Shown here in pieces: positions 38,449 to 48,300 of a stretch of 64,000 nt of DNA. The notes beneath the pieces are model-generated. The model was not told the DNA's origin. It worked only from the letters and a program-made list of their open reading frames with translations, and made no database searches. Position 1 is the first letter of the stretch; each line of letters starts with the position of its first letter. The stretch comes from Pollutimonas bauzanensis. Lineage in GTDB: Bacteria > Pseudomonadota > Gammaproteobacteria > Burkholderiales > Burkholderiaceae_B. The stretch is taken from positions 18,625 to 82,624 of the forward strand of contig NZ_FQXE01000008.1 in NCBI RefSeq assembly GCF_900129885.1. The letters are read 5' to 3'. The position numbers were made by a program, and so were the translations under genes.

Positions 38449-39726
38449 CTAAAACGAATTGGGCAGCATGAACATCGCGGCGGCCACCAGCGTGGGCAGC
38501 GCCGCCGCCGCCAGCAGCTTCAAGGGAGAAATGGCACCGTCGGGAAAAGTGCCTTTCAAAATCGAAAAGCCCGCCGGATTGGGAGCGTTGGCGATCACCG
38601 TCAGCCCGCCGCCGGTCACCGCGCCGGCCACCAGCATGTAGCGCCATAGTTCGCTGGTGCCTTCCACCAGCGAACCCAGATAAGTCAGCGCGGCATTGTC
38701 AGTAACCGCCGTAAGCGCCGTCGCGCCCCAGTACAGGACCGTGGGCGACAGGCCGGCCAGCAATTCCTGCAACCACCATTTCTGCAGGCCGCCCAGGACC
38801 ACCAGGCCGGCCAGGAAAAAGCCCACCATCAGCCCCTCCCTGATCAGCAGGGGGTTTTGATGGCGCTGGTAGGCGTGAGCATAGCCGATGAAGAGCATGA
38901 GAAAGCCCATGAAAATCACCGGATGGTGGGCCGACAGGACCACCCCGACCAGGAATACCGTATGGATGGCGATCACGCTCAAGGGCACGGGCGGGCGGGC
39001 CGCCGCGGCGGCGTTCGCATCGCGGCCGATGCTGCCATCCTGCAGCCGCGCGCGGCACACCAGTGTCAGGATGCCCGCGTTGATCACCACGGCCAGGGCC
39101 GCGCGCCAGCCGAAATGCGTCGCCATATAGACGGTATCCCAGCCGAATGTCTGGGCGACCATCAATACCGGCGGCGCCGCGTATGCCGTGAGCACACCGC
39201 CTATGGAAACATTGACGAACAATACCCCTATCGTCATGTACTTGAAGCCGGCCTGGCCCGGCCGGCGGAAATAGGCGTCGCGCAGCAGCAGCGCGGCCAG
39301 CGTCATGGCCGCCGGCTCGGTGATGAACGAGCCCGCCAGCGGCACGAAGGCCATGGTCACGAAAAACATGGCCAGTTCATTGGGTATCGGCAGCATTCTG
39401 GCCAGCGAGCGCACCCCCATGCTGACCAGTTCCAGTATGGGACGGCTTGCCGCCACCACCATGATCACGAACACAAACGCCGGTTCGGTGAAGTTGCGGG
39501 TATCGATATAGCCGACGGTCTCGCCCACGCCCGACAGCAGCGCCATGGCGGCCAGCAATACGCAGGCCCAGACGCCGAAAACCGCCTCGACCTCGGACAG
39601 CAAATGCCATAAGCCGGCATGCGGCCCGCCGCGGTTGGCCAGGCGGGCGAAAACGGGCACCGAAAAAGTGTGAATGATAGCGACCGCGAACAGCGCGGTA
39701 GCCAGATACTCCAGGAAGCTAGGCAT
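38449..39726 (-). CDS. Putative Na+/H+ antiporter family membrane protein
   Basis: 425 residues, about eleven hydrophobic segments. Segments such as LSEVEAVFGVWA, FTEPAFVFVIMVVAASRP, GSFITEPAAMTLAALLL and NAPNPAGFSIL match the bacterial family annotated as putative Na+/H+ antiporter. The acidic residues embedded in the helices fit cation/proton exchange. It is transcribed after a GMC oxidoreductase; no functional link is evident. Confidence 0.75.
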   Translation of the reverse strand: MPSFLEYLATALFAVAIIHTFSVPVFARLANRGGPHAGLWHLLSEVEAVFGVWACVLLAAMALLSGVGETVGYIDTRNFTEPAFVFVIMVVAASRPILELVSMGVRSLARMLPIPNELAMFFVTMAFVPLAGSFITEPAAMTLAALLLRDAYFRRPGQAGFKYMTIGVLFVNVSIGGVLTAYAAPPVLMVAQTFGWDTVYMATHFGWRAALAVVINAGILTLVCRARLQDGSIGRDANAAAAARPPVPLSVIAIHTVFLVGVVLSAHHPVIFMGFLMLFIGYAHAYQRHQNPLLIREGLMVGFFLAGLVVLGGLQKWWLQELLAGLSPTVLYWGATALTAVTDNAALTYLGSLVEGTSELWRYMLVAGAVTGGGLTVIANAPNPAGFSILKGTFPDGAISPLKLLAAAALPTLVAAAMFMLPNSF

Positions 39727-39771
39727 GCCTCAACCTTTCAAAAGCCCGACTGGCGGGGGAAAATTGTCGCG

Positions 39772-41448
39772 TCAGTGTTTGCGCGCTTGGGCCAGAATGA
39801 AGCCGGCCCCTTTCTCGGCAATCATCACTGAGGGAGAGTTGGTATTGCCGGAAGTGATGGTCGGCATGATGGACGCATCGATGACCCGCAGGCCTTCGAT
39901 GCCGCGCACCCGCAATTGCGGGTCCACCACCGCCATGGCGTCCAGCCCCATCTTGCAGGTGCCCACGGGGTGGAAAATGGTGGTGCCGATATCGCCGGCG
40001 GCCCGTTCGAGGTCGGCCTGCGATTCGACTTGCGGCCCCGGCTTGTATTCCTGCGGCCGGTACTGGGCGAGCGCGGGTTGCGCCATGATGCGGCGCGTCA
40101 GCCGTATGCTGTCGGCGGCCACCTGGCAGTCCTCGGCGGTTTGCAGGTAATTGCACAAAATCGCCGGCGGATCGCCGGCGTCGGGCGAAGTAATGTTGAC
40201 GTGGCCCCGGCTGGTGGGGCGCAAATTGCAGACCGACGCCGTGATCGCGGGAAAATCGTGCAAGGCGTCGCCGAACTTTTCCAGCGACAGAGGCTGCACA
40301 TGGTATTCCAGGTTGGCCCGCTGCTGGGCGGGGCTGGAACGGGCGAACGCCCCCAACTGCGATGGCGCCATCGCCAGCGGCCCGCGCTTCTGCAGCGCGT
40401 ACTGCACGCCCATCAAGCCCTTGCCCCACAGCGAGCCCACCATGGAGTTCAGAGTCTTGGCGCCCTCCACCTTGTAGATCAGGCGCAGTTGCAGGTGGTC
40501 CTGCAAATTCTGGCCGACGCCTTGCAGGTCGTGCACGACCGGAATGCCCAAAGACTGCAGAAGCGCCCCGGGGCCCACGCCGGAAACCTGCAGAAGCTGG
40601 GCGGACCCGATGGAGCCCGATGACAGGATGACTTCCGCTTTGGCCCGGGCGAATTTCTTGTGGCCTTCATGGGTGTAGCGCACGCCATCGGCCCTGCGGC
40701 CGGCGAACACGATGCGTTCGGCCTGGGCCCCGGTAAGCACCGTCAGGTTCGGACGTTTGGCGACCGGATGCAGAAAGGCTTTGGCGGAAGTCCAGCGCAC
40801 GCCGCGCCGCTGGTTGACCTCGAAATAGGCGCAGCCCTCGTTGTCGCCGCGGTTGAAATCGTCGATGGCGGGGATGTCGGCCTGTTGCGCCGCCTGGCGG
40901 AAGGCATCCAGGATCTTCCAGGACAGGCGCTGCCGCTCTACCCGCCAGGTGCCCGAGGCGCCGTGGAATTCGCTCTCGCCGGCATGGTGGTCTTCGACCT
41001 GCTTGAACACCGGCAGCACATCGTCCCAGCCCCAGCCGGTATTGCCCAGCGCGGCCCAGCCGTCGTAGTCGGCCGCCTGGCCGCGCATGTAGATCATGCC
41101 GTTGATGGCCGAGCAGCCGCCCAGCACCCGCCCGCGCGGATAGCCCAGGCTGCGGTTGTTGATGCCGGGGTCGGGCTGGGTGCTGTAGCACCAGTCGGTG
41201 CGCGGATTGCCGATGCAATACAGATAGCCAACCGGGATATGGATCCAGCGCCAGTCGTCGCGCCCGCCCGCCTCCAGCAGCAAGACTCTGTCGGCGGGAT
41301 CTGCCGAAAGGCGATTGGCCAGCAGGCAGCCCGCCGAGCCCGCGCCCACGATTATGTAATCAAACTCCTGGGGAGCTTGTGCCGATGCGTCGTCCACCAT
41401 GTTGTCTCCAGCGGCCAAGCCGCGATCTTTGTTTTTCTCTTTTTCCAT
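39772..41448 (-). CDS. GMC-family FAD oxidoreductase (choline/alcohol dehydrogenase-like)
   Basis: 558 residues. The FAD-binding YIIVGAGSAGCLLANRLS lies near residue 30, GMC signature 1 is YPRGRVLGGCSAINGMIYMRG and signature 2 is SSGSIGSAQLLQVSGVGP; the catalytic His is in FHPVGTCKMG near the end. The family oxidises primary alcohols, for example choline to betaine aldehyde. No betB or betI is adjacent, so the substrate may be another alcohol. Confidence 0.9.
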   Translation of the reverse strand: MEKEKNKDRGLAAGDNMVDDASAQAPQEFDYIIVGAGSAGCLLANRLSADPADRVLLLEAGGRDDWRWIHIPVGYLYCIGNPRTDWCYSTQPDPGINNRSLGYPRGRVLGGCSAINGMIYMRGQAADYDGWAALGNTGWGWDDVLPVFKQVEDHHAGESEFHGASGTWRVERQRLSWKILDAFRQAAQQADIPAIDDFNRGDNEGCAYFEVNQRRGVRWTSAKAFLHPVAKRPNLTVLTGAQAERIVFAGRRADGVRYTHEGHKKFARAKAEVILSSGSIGSAQLLQVSGVGPGALLQSLGIPVVHDLQGVGQNLQDHLQLRLIYKVEGAKTLNSMVGSLWGKGLMGVQYALQKRGPLAMAPSQLGAFARSSPAQQRANLEYHVQPLSLEKFGDALHDFPAITASVCNLRPTSRGHVNITSPDAGDPPAILCNYLQTAEDCQVAADSIRLTRRIMAQPALAQYRPQEYKPGPQVESQADLERAAGDIGTTIFHPVGTCKMGLDAMAVVDPQLRVRGIEGLRVIDASIMPTITSGNTNSPSVMIAEKGAGFILAQARKH

Positions 41449-41478
41449 TCTAATTGTTTTCTTTGCCGCAGGCTGCGT

Positions 41479-42474
41479 TTACCCCGGCAATGTTCCCGCC
41501 AGGGCCGCCAGCAGCAGCAGCACGCCTATGGCCATATTGGAGCGAAACAGCATGAAATTGCGTTCGGGCCGCGCCAGGTCGAAGACGCGCATCTGCCAGG
41601 TGAAGTGCGCCGCGATGGCGGCCATCACCACATAATACGGCCAGGCCATATGCATGGCCGCCCCGGCAGACACCCATAGCGCCACGGTGGCAATATAAAA
41701 ACCGCTGATCCAGATTTTGCCCTTGTCGGCAAAGCGCAGCGCCGTCGAATGCAGGCCCAGCTGCCTGTCGTCGCGCACATCCACATATGCGTAAATGGAA
41801 TCGTAGCCCACCTGCCACAATACCGCGCCCAGCCACATCGCCACAGCCGCGGGCGGCACACTGTTCTGCGTATCCGACCAGGCCATCAGCATGCCCCAGT
41901 TGAAGCCTATGCCCAGCACCACTTGCGGCCAATAAGTGAAACGCTTGCATAGCGGATAGACGATCACGATAGGCATGAGCGCCAGCGCCAGCCAGCGGCT
42001 GTATTCGTTCAGGGCCAGCAGCAGCACGGCGCACACCACCAGTTGCCCCAGCACGAACCACAAGGCATTCTTGAGCGTGAGCTGGCCGCTGGTCAAAGGC
42101 CTGAAACGGGTGCGCTCGACTTTCTTGTCGATATCGCGATCAAAAATGTCATTGAAGCAGCAGCCTATGCCGCGCATCAGCAAGGCGCCCAGCGAAAAGA
42201 TGAACAGGCGCAGCAGCGTGGGCCAGCCATCGGCCGCCTGGGCCAGCGCCGCCAGGCAGGGCAGCAAGGTGAGCCAGGTGCCCACCGGCCTGTCCAGCCG
42301 GCACAGGCGGGCATACGGCCCCCAAGAGCGCGGCAGCCAGCGCTCCACCCAGTCGTCGGGGCGCATGTCGGACAGATCGGGCGCGCCGGGCGCCGCATCG
42401 GCCCGGCGCTCGCCGGCGGGATCGGCGGCGCCGGCCGCGGCTTCATGGGTGGATTCGGAAGAAGAAGGCGTCAT
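41479..42474 (-). CDS. ubiA: 4-hydroxybenzoate polyprenyltransferase
   Basis: 331 residues. The UbiA motifs NDIFDRDIDKKVERTRFRP and DVRDDRQLGLHSTALRF bind Mg-prenyl diphosphate. LDRPVGTWLTLLP opens the first helix. The protein joins the polyprenyl tail to 4-hydroxybenzoate in ubiquinone synthesis. The annotated start gives about 35 extra Ala/Pro-rich residues; the Met in LSDMRPDDW may be the true start, matching the usual length of about 290. Confidence 0.92.
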   Translation of the reverse strand: MTPSSSESTHEAAAGAADPAGERRADAAPGAPDLSDMRPDDWVERWLPRSWGPYARLCRLDRPVGTWLTLLPCLAALAQAADGWPTLLRLFIFSLGALLMRGIGCCFNDIFDRDIDKKVERTRFRPLTSGQLTLKNALWFVLGQLVVCAVLLLALNEYSRWLALALMPIVIVYPLCKRFTYWPQVVLGIGFNWGMLMAWSDTQNSVPPAAVAMWLGAVLWQVGYDSIYAYVDVRDDRQLGLHSTALRFADKGKIWISGFYIATVALWVSAGAAMHMAWPYYVVMAAIAAHFTWQMRVFDLARPERNFMLFRSNMAIGVLLLLAALAGTLPG

Positions 42475-42622
42475 CGCACGGCAATTGAACGGTTTGGTTG
42501 CAAAGATAGCGCCCGCGCGGGGCGGGTAGCGGGCAAAAGCCCGCCGCTGGCCGATTTTACCCCGTACGATACCAGGCCTTCGCCGCGGCGCCGCGCCCGC
42601 CGGGAGCGGCGCCGCCGCCCTG

Positions 42623-43699
42623 CTAGCTCTTGCCTATTCTGCTCAGGATGTCGTCGCCCAGTTCAGCCGTGCTGGCCGAGCCCCCCAGGTCTTTCGTGAC
42701 ACGCCGGTCAGGCGCGGCCAGCGTTTGCTCGATGGCCCGCATGACGCATGCCGCCGCGTCAGCCTGGCCCAGGTGATCGAGCATCATGGCCGCCGACCAG
42801 ATCTGGCCTATCGGGTTGGCGATGCCCTGCCCCGCGATATCGGGAGCCGAACCATGCACGGGCTCGAACATGGACGGATGCTTGCGCTCGGGGTTGATAT
42901 TGGCGCTGGGCGCCACCGCGATCGTGCCGGTGATGCCTGGCCCCAGGTCTGAGAGGATGTCGCCGAACAGGTTGGATCCGACCACCACGTCGAACCGCTC
43001 GGGCGACATGACGAAACGGGCGGCCAGGATATCGATGTGATATTGGTCCGCCCGCACCTGGGGATAATCGGCGGCCACCACGGCGTAGCGCTCGTCCCAG
43101 AACGGCATGGAATGGAAAATGCCATTGGACTTGGTCGCCGACGTCACATGGTTGCGCTCCAGGCGGACCGCCAGGTCGAAGGCATAGCGCAGTATGCGGT
43201 CGGTGCCGCGGCGGGTGAAGATGGCCTCCTGGGTCACGAATTCATGCTCGGTGCCCGCGAACATCCGCCCGCCCACCTGGGAATACTCGCCCTCGGTATT
43301 TTCCCGCACTATCCAGAAGTCGATCTCGTGCGCCTGCTTGTTCGCCAGCGGCGACGGCACGCCGGGCAGCAGCCGCACCGGCCGCAAATTGACGTATTGG
43401 TCGAATTCGCGCCGTATCGGGATCAGCAGGTTCCAGAGCGAAATATGGTCCGGCACGCCGGGAAAGCCCACCGCCCCCAGGAAAACCGCGTCGCTGTCGC
43501 GCAGTTGCGAGATACCGTCGTCAGGCATCATCTTCCCGGTGGCCTTGTAGCGTTCGCAGCTCCAGTCATAGTGGCGGTAGTTCAGTTTGAATCCGTAGAG
43601 GGCGCTGACCGCGTCGAGCACGCGCAGCCCTTGGGGTACGACCTCGTTGCCGATGCCGTCGCCCGGGATGACGGAGATGGTGTAGACATTGTCATGCAT
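42623..43699 (-). CDS. Tartrate dehydrogenase / D-malate dehydrogenase type beta-decarboxylating enzyme
   Basis: 358 residues of the isocitrate/isopropylmalate dehydrogenase fold. ISVIPGDGIGNEVVPQG, IVRENTEGEYSQVGGR and GSNLFGDILSDLGPGITG with EPVHGSAPDIAGQGIANP are characteristic, and the substrate-loop sequence SLWNLLIPIRREFDQYVNLRPVR... is the TDH/DmlA version rather than LeuB. It oxidises D-malate or tartrate with NAD. It lies 25 bases after a 3-hydroxyisobutyrate-type dehydrogenase, so it is the last gene of the leftward arm of the hydroxy-acid cluster. Confidence 0.88.
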   Translation of the reverse strand: MHDNVYTISVIPGDGIGNEVVPQGLRVLDAVSALYGFKLNYRHYDWSCERYKATGKMMPDDGISQLRDSDAVFLGAVGFPGVPDHISLWNLLIPIRREFDQYVNLRPVRLLPGVPSPLANKQAHEIDFWIVRENTEGEYSQVGGRMFAGTEHEFVTQEAIFTRRGTDRILRYAFDLAVRLERNHVTSATKSNGIFHSMPFWDERYAVVAADYPQVRADQYHIDILAARFVMSPERFDVVVGSNLFGDILSDLGPGITGTIAVAPSANINPERKHPSMFEPVHGSAPDIAGQGIANPIGQIWSAAMMLDHLGQADAAACVMRAIEQTLAAPDRRVTKDLGGSASTAELGDDILSRIGKS

Positions 43700-43724
43700 C
43701 AGGATGCTGTCCTTGGAAAAGGGT

Positions 43725-44642
43725 TCACGACTCGCCGCGGCCGGGGGCCGGCGCGTTCGCCGGCCCCGCCAGGAAGCTTATCAATTCGGGCACGGCGGCC
43801 TGGCCCAGGCCGGCGCCGTCCGCGTCGGCATAGACTTGCGCAATCGCCGCGGCCGCGCCATGGGGCGCGCCGGCCTCTTCGGCCATGGTTTGGTAATAGC
43901 CCATGTCTTTCAAGGCGTTGGAAATGGAAAAGCGGAAGCCCGAAGGATCGTCCGCCTCGATATAAGGGCGCAGCCGGTTCAGCACCACCCCGCCGCCGCC
44001 GCCATTGCTCAGGACATCGCTAAAGACCTGCGCATCGACGCCCGCCAGCCTGGCGCAGGCGGCGGCCTCGGCCAGCACGGTGGAAAAACCCAGCGATACA
44101 AAATTGTGCAGCAGCTTCAATTGGTGGCCCGAGCCTGCCGGGCCCGCGTGAACTATGTTTTCGGCATAGCACTGCAGTATCGGCAGGCAGCGCTCATATA
44201 CCGCCCGATCACCGCCGACGATCAGGTTCAACTTGCCGGCGGCCGCCTCTTTGGGAGTCCGCGTCATGGGCGCGTCCAGGAACAGGCCGCCGGCCTGCTC
44301 CACCGCGCGGGCTATCTTTATGGTCGACGATGGGATGGCGGTGGAGCAATCGATGACAATGCCGCCGGGCCGCAGGCCTTCCAGCAAGCCGGCCTGCCGG
44401 AACAGGACGTCCTCCACCTGCGGTGAGCCGGTGACGCAAAGAATCACCACATCCGCGCCGCGGGCCAGGGCGGCGGCCGTGCCGACCGTCGTGGCGCCCG
44501 CCGCCAGCAGATCGTCCACCGGTTGATTGCCGGGGTGCTCGAGCAGCGCCAGGCTATGCCCGTGGCGCAGGATATTGGCGGCGATGCCATGGCCCATCAG
44601 GCCGACGCCTATCAGGCCTATGCGCGTTTTATTCGTTTCCAT
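43725..44642 (-). CDS. 3-hydroxyisobutyrate dehydrogenase-family NAD(P) oxidoreductase
   Basis: 305 residues. IGLIGVGLMGHGIAANIL is the dinucleotide-binding GxGxxG, DAPMTRTPKEAAAGKLNLIVGG the substrate signature and GSGHQLKLLHNFVSLG contains the catalytic Lys. Tartronate-semialdehyde reductase and 3-hydroxyisobutyrate dehydrogenase belong here; the in-operon tartrate dehydrogenase makes a small hydroxy-acid or semialdehyde substrate plausible. The second Met (44642) is chosen because it starts the family domain directly. Confidence 0.85.
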   Translation of the reverse strand: METNKTRIGLIGVGLMGHGIAANILRHGHSLALLEHPGNQPVDDLLAAGATTVGTAAALARGADVVILCVTGSPQVEDVLFRQAGLLEGLRPGGIVIDCSTAIPSSTIKIARAVEQAGGLFLDAPMTRTPKEAAAGKLNLIVGGDRAVYERCLPILQCYAENIVHAGPAGSGHQLKLLHNFVSLGFSTVLAEAAACARLAGVDAQVFSDVLSNGGGGGVVLNRLRPYIEADDPSGFRFSISNALKDMGYYQTMAEEAGAPHGAAAAIAQVYADADGAGLGQAAVPELISFLAGPANAPAPGRGES

Positions 44643-44691
44643 GCGTATCTCCGTGCGAGTTCTTCTCAAGTTTTTCTATTGGGGGCGACGC

Positions 44692-46161
44692 CTAAGCGCG
44701 CTTGCCGCCGCGCAGCCCGCCTGCGCAGATGTATTTGATTTCCAGGTAGTCATCGAGGCCGTATTTGGAGCCTTCCCGGCCTACGCCGGACTCCTTGATG
44801 CCGCCGAACGGCGCCAGTTCGGTTGAAATAATCCCTTCATTCAAGCCGACGATGCCGCACTCCAGGGCTTCCGCGACCCGCCATGAGCGCTCGTAGTCGC
44901 TGGTATAGAAATAGGCCGCCAGCCCGAAGGGCGTGTCGTTGGCCATCGCAATCGCTTGCTCTTCGGTCGAAAAGCGTATCAGCGGCGCCACCGGCCCGAA
45001 GGTTTCTTCCTGCATGAGCTTGGCCTGCGCGGATACGTCGAGCAGGATGGTGGGCTGGAAGAACAGGCCGCCCAGTTCATGTGGCTTGCCGCCGGTCAAT
45101 ACGCTGGCGCCCAGCGAGAGCGCATCGCTGATATGCTCCTGGACCTTGTCGACCGCGGCCTCGTCGATCAGGGGGCCAAGGTCCACGTTGTCGGCCAGGC
45201 CATTGCCCACCTTCTGCGCCTCCACGACCTGCTTCAGGCGCGCCGCGAACGCATCATAGATACCGTCCTGCACGAAAATGCGGTTCGCGCATACGCAAGT
45301 CTGGCCGGCGTTGCGGAACTTCGAAGCCATCACGCCGGCGACCGCCTGCTCCAGGTCCGCGTCGTCGAAGACGATGAAAGGCGCATTGCCGCCCAGTTCC
45401 ATGGACACCTTCTTCATGGTGCCGGCGCATTGCGCCATCAACTGCTTGCCGACGCTGGTCGAGCCCGTGAACGACAGCTTGCGCACCAGCGGGTTGCCGG
45501 TCAGCTCGGCGCCTATTACCGAGGAACTGCCGGTAACGACGTTGAACACGCCCGCCGGGATGCCGGCTTCGAGAGCCAGCTCGGCCAGGGCGAGCGCGGA
45601 ATAAGGCGTTGCGGTGGCCGGCTTGACCACGATGGTGCAGCCCGCGGCCAATGCGGCGCCCGCCTTGCGGGTGATCATGGCGTTGGGGAAGTTCCATGGC
45701 GTAATGGCGGCGACCACGCCCACCGGCTGCTTGATCACAATGATGCGCTTGTCGTTCGTCGCGGCGGGAATCACGTCGCCGTAGGTGCGCTTGGCCTCTT
45801 CGGCAAACCACTCCAGGAAGGACGAACCATAGGCGATCTCGCCGCGCGACTCCTTCAAGGGCTTGCCCTGCTCCAGCGTCAGAATGGTGGCCAGGTCTTC
45901 CTGATGGGCCATGCACAAGTCGTACCAGCGCCGCATCAGCCGGGAGCGGTCCTTTGCGCTTTGTTCTCTCCAGGCCGGCAGGGCGTCGCCGGCCGCCTGG
46001 ACGGCCTTGCGGACATCCGCCGTCGTCAGGCTCGGCACACTGCCCAGGATGCTGCCATCCGCGGGATTGTTGACGGGAATGGACTGGCCATCGCTGGCGT
46101 CTATCCATAGGCCGCCAACGTGGCATTGCTGGCGGAACAGGGAGGGGCGATCGAGATTCAT
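44692..46161 (-). CDS. Succinate-semialdehyde dehydrogenase-type aldehyde dehydrogenase
   Basis: 489 residues. It shows TPWNFPNAMITRKAGAALAAGC, the catalytic Glu in SMELGGNAPFIVFDDADL and the nucleophilic Cys in NAGQTCVCANRIFVQ. The end segment APFGGIKESGVGREGSKYGLDDYLEIK is typical of GabD. It oxidises a short acid semialdehyde with NAD(P). In this cluster the substrate could be a semialdehyde made from a hydroxy acid rather than GABA-derived succinate semialdehyde; no gabT adjoins. Confidence 0.9.
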   Translation of the reverse strand: MNLDRPSLFRQQCHVGGLWIDASDGQSIPVNNPADGSILGSVPSLTTADVRKAVQAAGDALPAWREQSAKDRSRLMRRWYDLCMAHQEDLATILTLEQGKPLKESRGEIAYGSSFLEWFAEEAKRTYGDVIPAATNDKRIIVIKQPVGVVAAITPWNFPNAMITRKAGAALAAGCTIVVKPATATPYSALALAELALEAGIPAGVFNVVTGSSSVIGAELTGNPLVRKLSFTGSTSVGKQLMAQCAGTMKKVSMELGGNAPFIVFDDADLEQAVAGVMASKFRNAGQTCVCANRIFVQDGIYDAFAARLKQVVEAQKVGNGLADNVDLGPLIDEAAVDKVQEHISDALSLGASVLTGGKPHELGGLFFQPTILLDVSAQAKLMQEETFGPVAPLIRFSTEEQAIAMANDTPFGLAAYFYTSDYERSWRVAEALECGIVGLNEGIISTELAPFGGIKESGVGREGSKYGLDDYLEIKYICAGGLRGGKRA

Positions 46162-46179
46162 GGTTGGGCCTTTTGAGGA

Positions 46180-47151
46180 TCAGGAAAGAAGGTTGCGGGG
46201 TATGCGCCCCTGGCCCAGCGCGTCCAGGCCATCGATCAACAGCCAGCCCATCGCATCGCGGGTTTCCTGGGTGGCGCTGCCGATATGAGGCGTCAGGAAT
46301 ACATTATCCAGCGCGCGATAGCGCGGATCGATATCGGGTTCGTTGGCGAAGACATCCAGGCCGGCGGCGAAAACCCGGCCGCTGCGCAAAGCGCCGATCA
46401 GCGCGTCATCGACGATCAGGTCGCCCCGGGAAATGTTGACCACCACCGCGCCGCCGGGCAGGCGCGCAAGGCGCGACGCATTGATCACGCCCTTGAGCCC
46501 GGGCGAGCCCGGCGCGGCGATCACGAGGACATCCGCGGCTTCGAGCGCCCGTTCCAGCGAGTCGTGGTAAATGGCGCCGGCCTCGAGCTGCGGCGGCAGC
46601 CGGCGGCGATTGTGATAGTGGATTTCCAGGCCGAACGGGCGGGCGCGCGCGGCGATGGCCTGGCCTATCCGGCCCATCCCGAATATCACCAGACGCCGGC
46701 CCGTCAGCCCCTTTCCCAGCAACTGCGTGGGGCTCCAGCCCGGCCACTGCCCGCCTCTTACCATGCGGTCCGCCTCATGGCCGCGCCGGCAGGCGTTGAG
46801 CATAAGCATCAAGGCGATTTCCGCGCAGGCGTCGCTGAGCACGTCAGGCGTATTGAGCACCTGTATGCCCAAGGCCCGGGCGGCGTCCATGTCGATATGG
46901 TCGTAGCCGACCGACAGGGTGGCCACATGCTTCAATGCCGGCGCCAGCGCGCGCAGGACATCCGCGTCTATCGTCTCGGTGGCGCTGACGAACAAGGTCT
47001 GCGCGCCCCGGGCGTTGTCGATGATGCGCCCGGGCGGCAGTATGGAATCGTCGGCATTGAGCGCCAGGTCATAGCGCTGGCGCAGGGCCGCCTCGACGCC
47101 GGGAGTAAAGCGGCGGCATAAATATGCCTTGGGAAGCTGTGTTGGGTCCAT
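46180..47151 (-). CDS. D-isomer-specific 2-hydroxyacid dehydrogenase (GyaR/GhrB-like)
   Basis: 323 residues. LVIFGMGRIGQAIAARARPFG binds NAD(P), NISRGDLIVDDALIGAL and GLDVFANEP hold the Arg and Glu, and LTPHIGSATQETR the catalytic His. It reduces glyoxylate or hydroxypyruvate in the family. It is the first gene of the leftward arm, and its start is 117 bp from the divergent FadR-type regulator. A second, only distantly similar dehydrogenase heads the rightward arm. Confidence 0.88.
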   Translation of the reverse strand: MDPTQLPKAYLCRRFTPGVEAALRQRYDLALNADDSILPPGRIIDNARGAQTLFVSATETIDADVLRALAPALKHVATLSVGYDHIDMDAARALGIQVLNTPDVLSDACAEIALMLMLNACRRGHEADRMVRGGQWPGWSPTQLLGKGLTGRRLVIFGMGRIGQAIAARARPFGLEIHYHNRRRLPPQLEAGAIYHDSLERALEAADVLVIAAPGSPGLKGVINASRLARLPGGAVVVNISRGDLIVDDALIGALRSGRVFAAGLDVFANEPDIDPRYRALDNVFLTPHIGSATQETRDAMGWLLIDGLDALGQGRIPRNLLS

Positions 47152-47268
47152 GTCGGATATCGTCTCGCGTAACGGCTTATTTATAATACCAATTTATATG
47201 ATAAGTTTGTCAAGCAAATTCGCCGCAATGGTATGATGCGCGGAAAAGCGTTTTAGGAAAGCGATACC

Positions 47269-48099
47269 ATGGCCCCTCCCAGAAGCAGTGCGCAAGCAGG
47301 CAAACCCGCCGCCGACATGACGCTGGCGGACCGGGTCACTCAAGTCCTGGCGCGCCAGATACGCGGCGGCGCCTACCCCGTCAATGCCCGCCTGCCCACC
47401 GAAAAGTTCATGACGCAGGAATATGGCGTGAGCCGCACGGTGGTGCGCGAGGCCATCTCCCGCCTGAAGTCCGAAGGGCTGGTGGAGACCCGCCAGGGCA
47501 GCGGCACGGTGGTGCTCGATCCCAAGTCGAGCGAGGCATTCCGCCTGGGGCTGCCCGACGGCAATCCGGCCAGGGGCGTGCTGCGCATTATTGAACTGCG
47601 CCGCGGCATCGAGGCCGAAATGGCGGCCCTGGCTGCCGAGCGCCGCAGCGACGCGCAAATGGCGCAAATCAACCGGGCGCTGCAAGCCATAGACCGCGCC
47701 GTGCGCGACGGCGGGGACGGCGTCGCCGAGGACCTGGCCTTCCACATCGCCATTTCCCGCGCCACCGGCAACCCGCATTACACCGAATTGCTGGGCTTGC
47801 TGACCCGGGCATTGCAGGACGCCATCCGCGTCACGCGCGGCAATGAGGCCAGGCGCGCCGACCTGGCGGATGAGGTGCGCGCCGAGCACGAGGCCATACG
47901 CGCCGCCATCCAGGCGGGCGATGTCCAGGCGGCCAGGACGGCTGCGTTTCTCCATATGCAGAACACGGCGCGGCGCATCGAGAGCGTCGACCCCGGCTAC
48001 TGGAGCGGAGCCAGCGGCGAAGCGGCCAACCGCCTGGCGCGCGCCAACTTGGGCGCGGTGCTGCGCGAGCAGCCCGCAAAAAGCCCCAAGAAGCCTTGA
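47269..48099 (+). CDS. GntR-family transcriptional regulator, FadR subfamily
   Basis: 276 residues. The N-terminal winged helix (ADRVTQVLARQIRGGAYPV … LPTEKFMTQEYGVSRTVVREAISRLKSEGLVETRQGSGTVV) is followed by an all-helical FCD ligand domain (ELRRGIEAEMAALAAERR … AFHIAISRATGNPHY), which binds small carboxylates through a metal His/Asp site. It stands between two arms of hydroxy-acid genes and likely represses both. Candidate operator half sites with TATGAT occur on both sides. Confidence 0.92.
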   Translation: MAPPRSSAQAGKPAADMTLADRVTQVLARQIRGGAYPVNARLPTEKFMTQEYGVSRTVVREAISRLKSEGLVETRQGSGTVVLDPKSSEAFRLGLPDGNPARGVLRIIELRRGIEAEMAALAAERRSDAQMAQINRALQAIDRAVRDGGDGVAEDLAFHIAISRATGNPHYTELLGLLTRALQDAIRVTRGNEARRADLADEVRAEHEAIRAAIQAGDVQAARTAAFLHMQNTARRIESVDPGYWSGASGEAANRLARANLGAVLREQPAKSPKKP

Positions 48100-48164
48100 A
48101 CGTCGCGGCAACGCCGTTTCCGGCCATTGGGAAGCCCCGCGAATTAATCATGCCATCCTGTTAT

Positions 48165-48188
48165 TTGTGTGATACATTCATCATACAA
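48165..48188. promoter_or_regulatory. Candidate operator for the FadR-type regulator
   Basis: TTGTGTGAT-N6-ATCATACAA is an inverted repeat with one mismatch, in an AT-rich pocket upstream of the rightward hydroxy-acid genes. FadR-subfamily sites are typically short AT-rich palindromes of this look. Assignment to the adjacent regulator is inference. Confidence 0.55.
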
Positions 48189-48300
48189 TTTAAATGAGGC
48201 CGTTCCCGCCACGCCCATAGATAGGCCGACGCCGGGACGGTCAAAAAGGAGACAGCATGAGCGCGCACGATGGCGCTTCCGCGCATAGCGGGAGCCGCCC

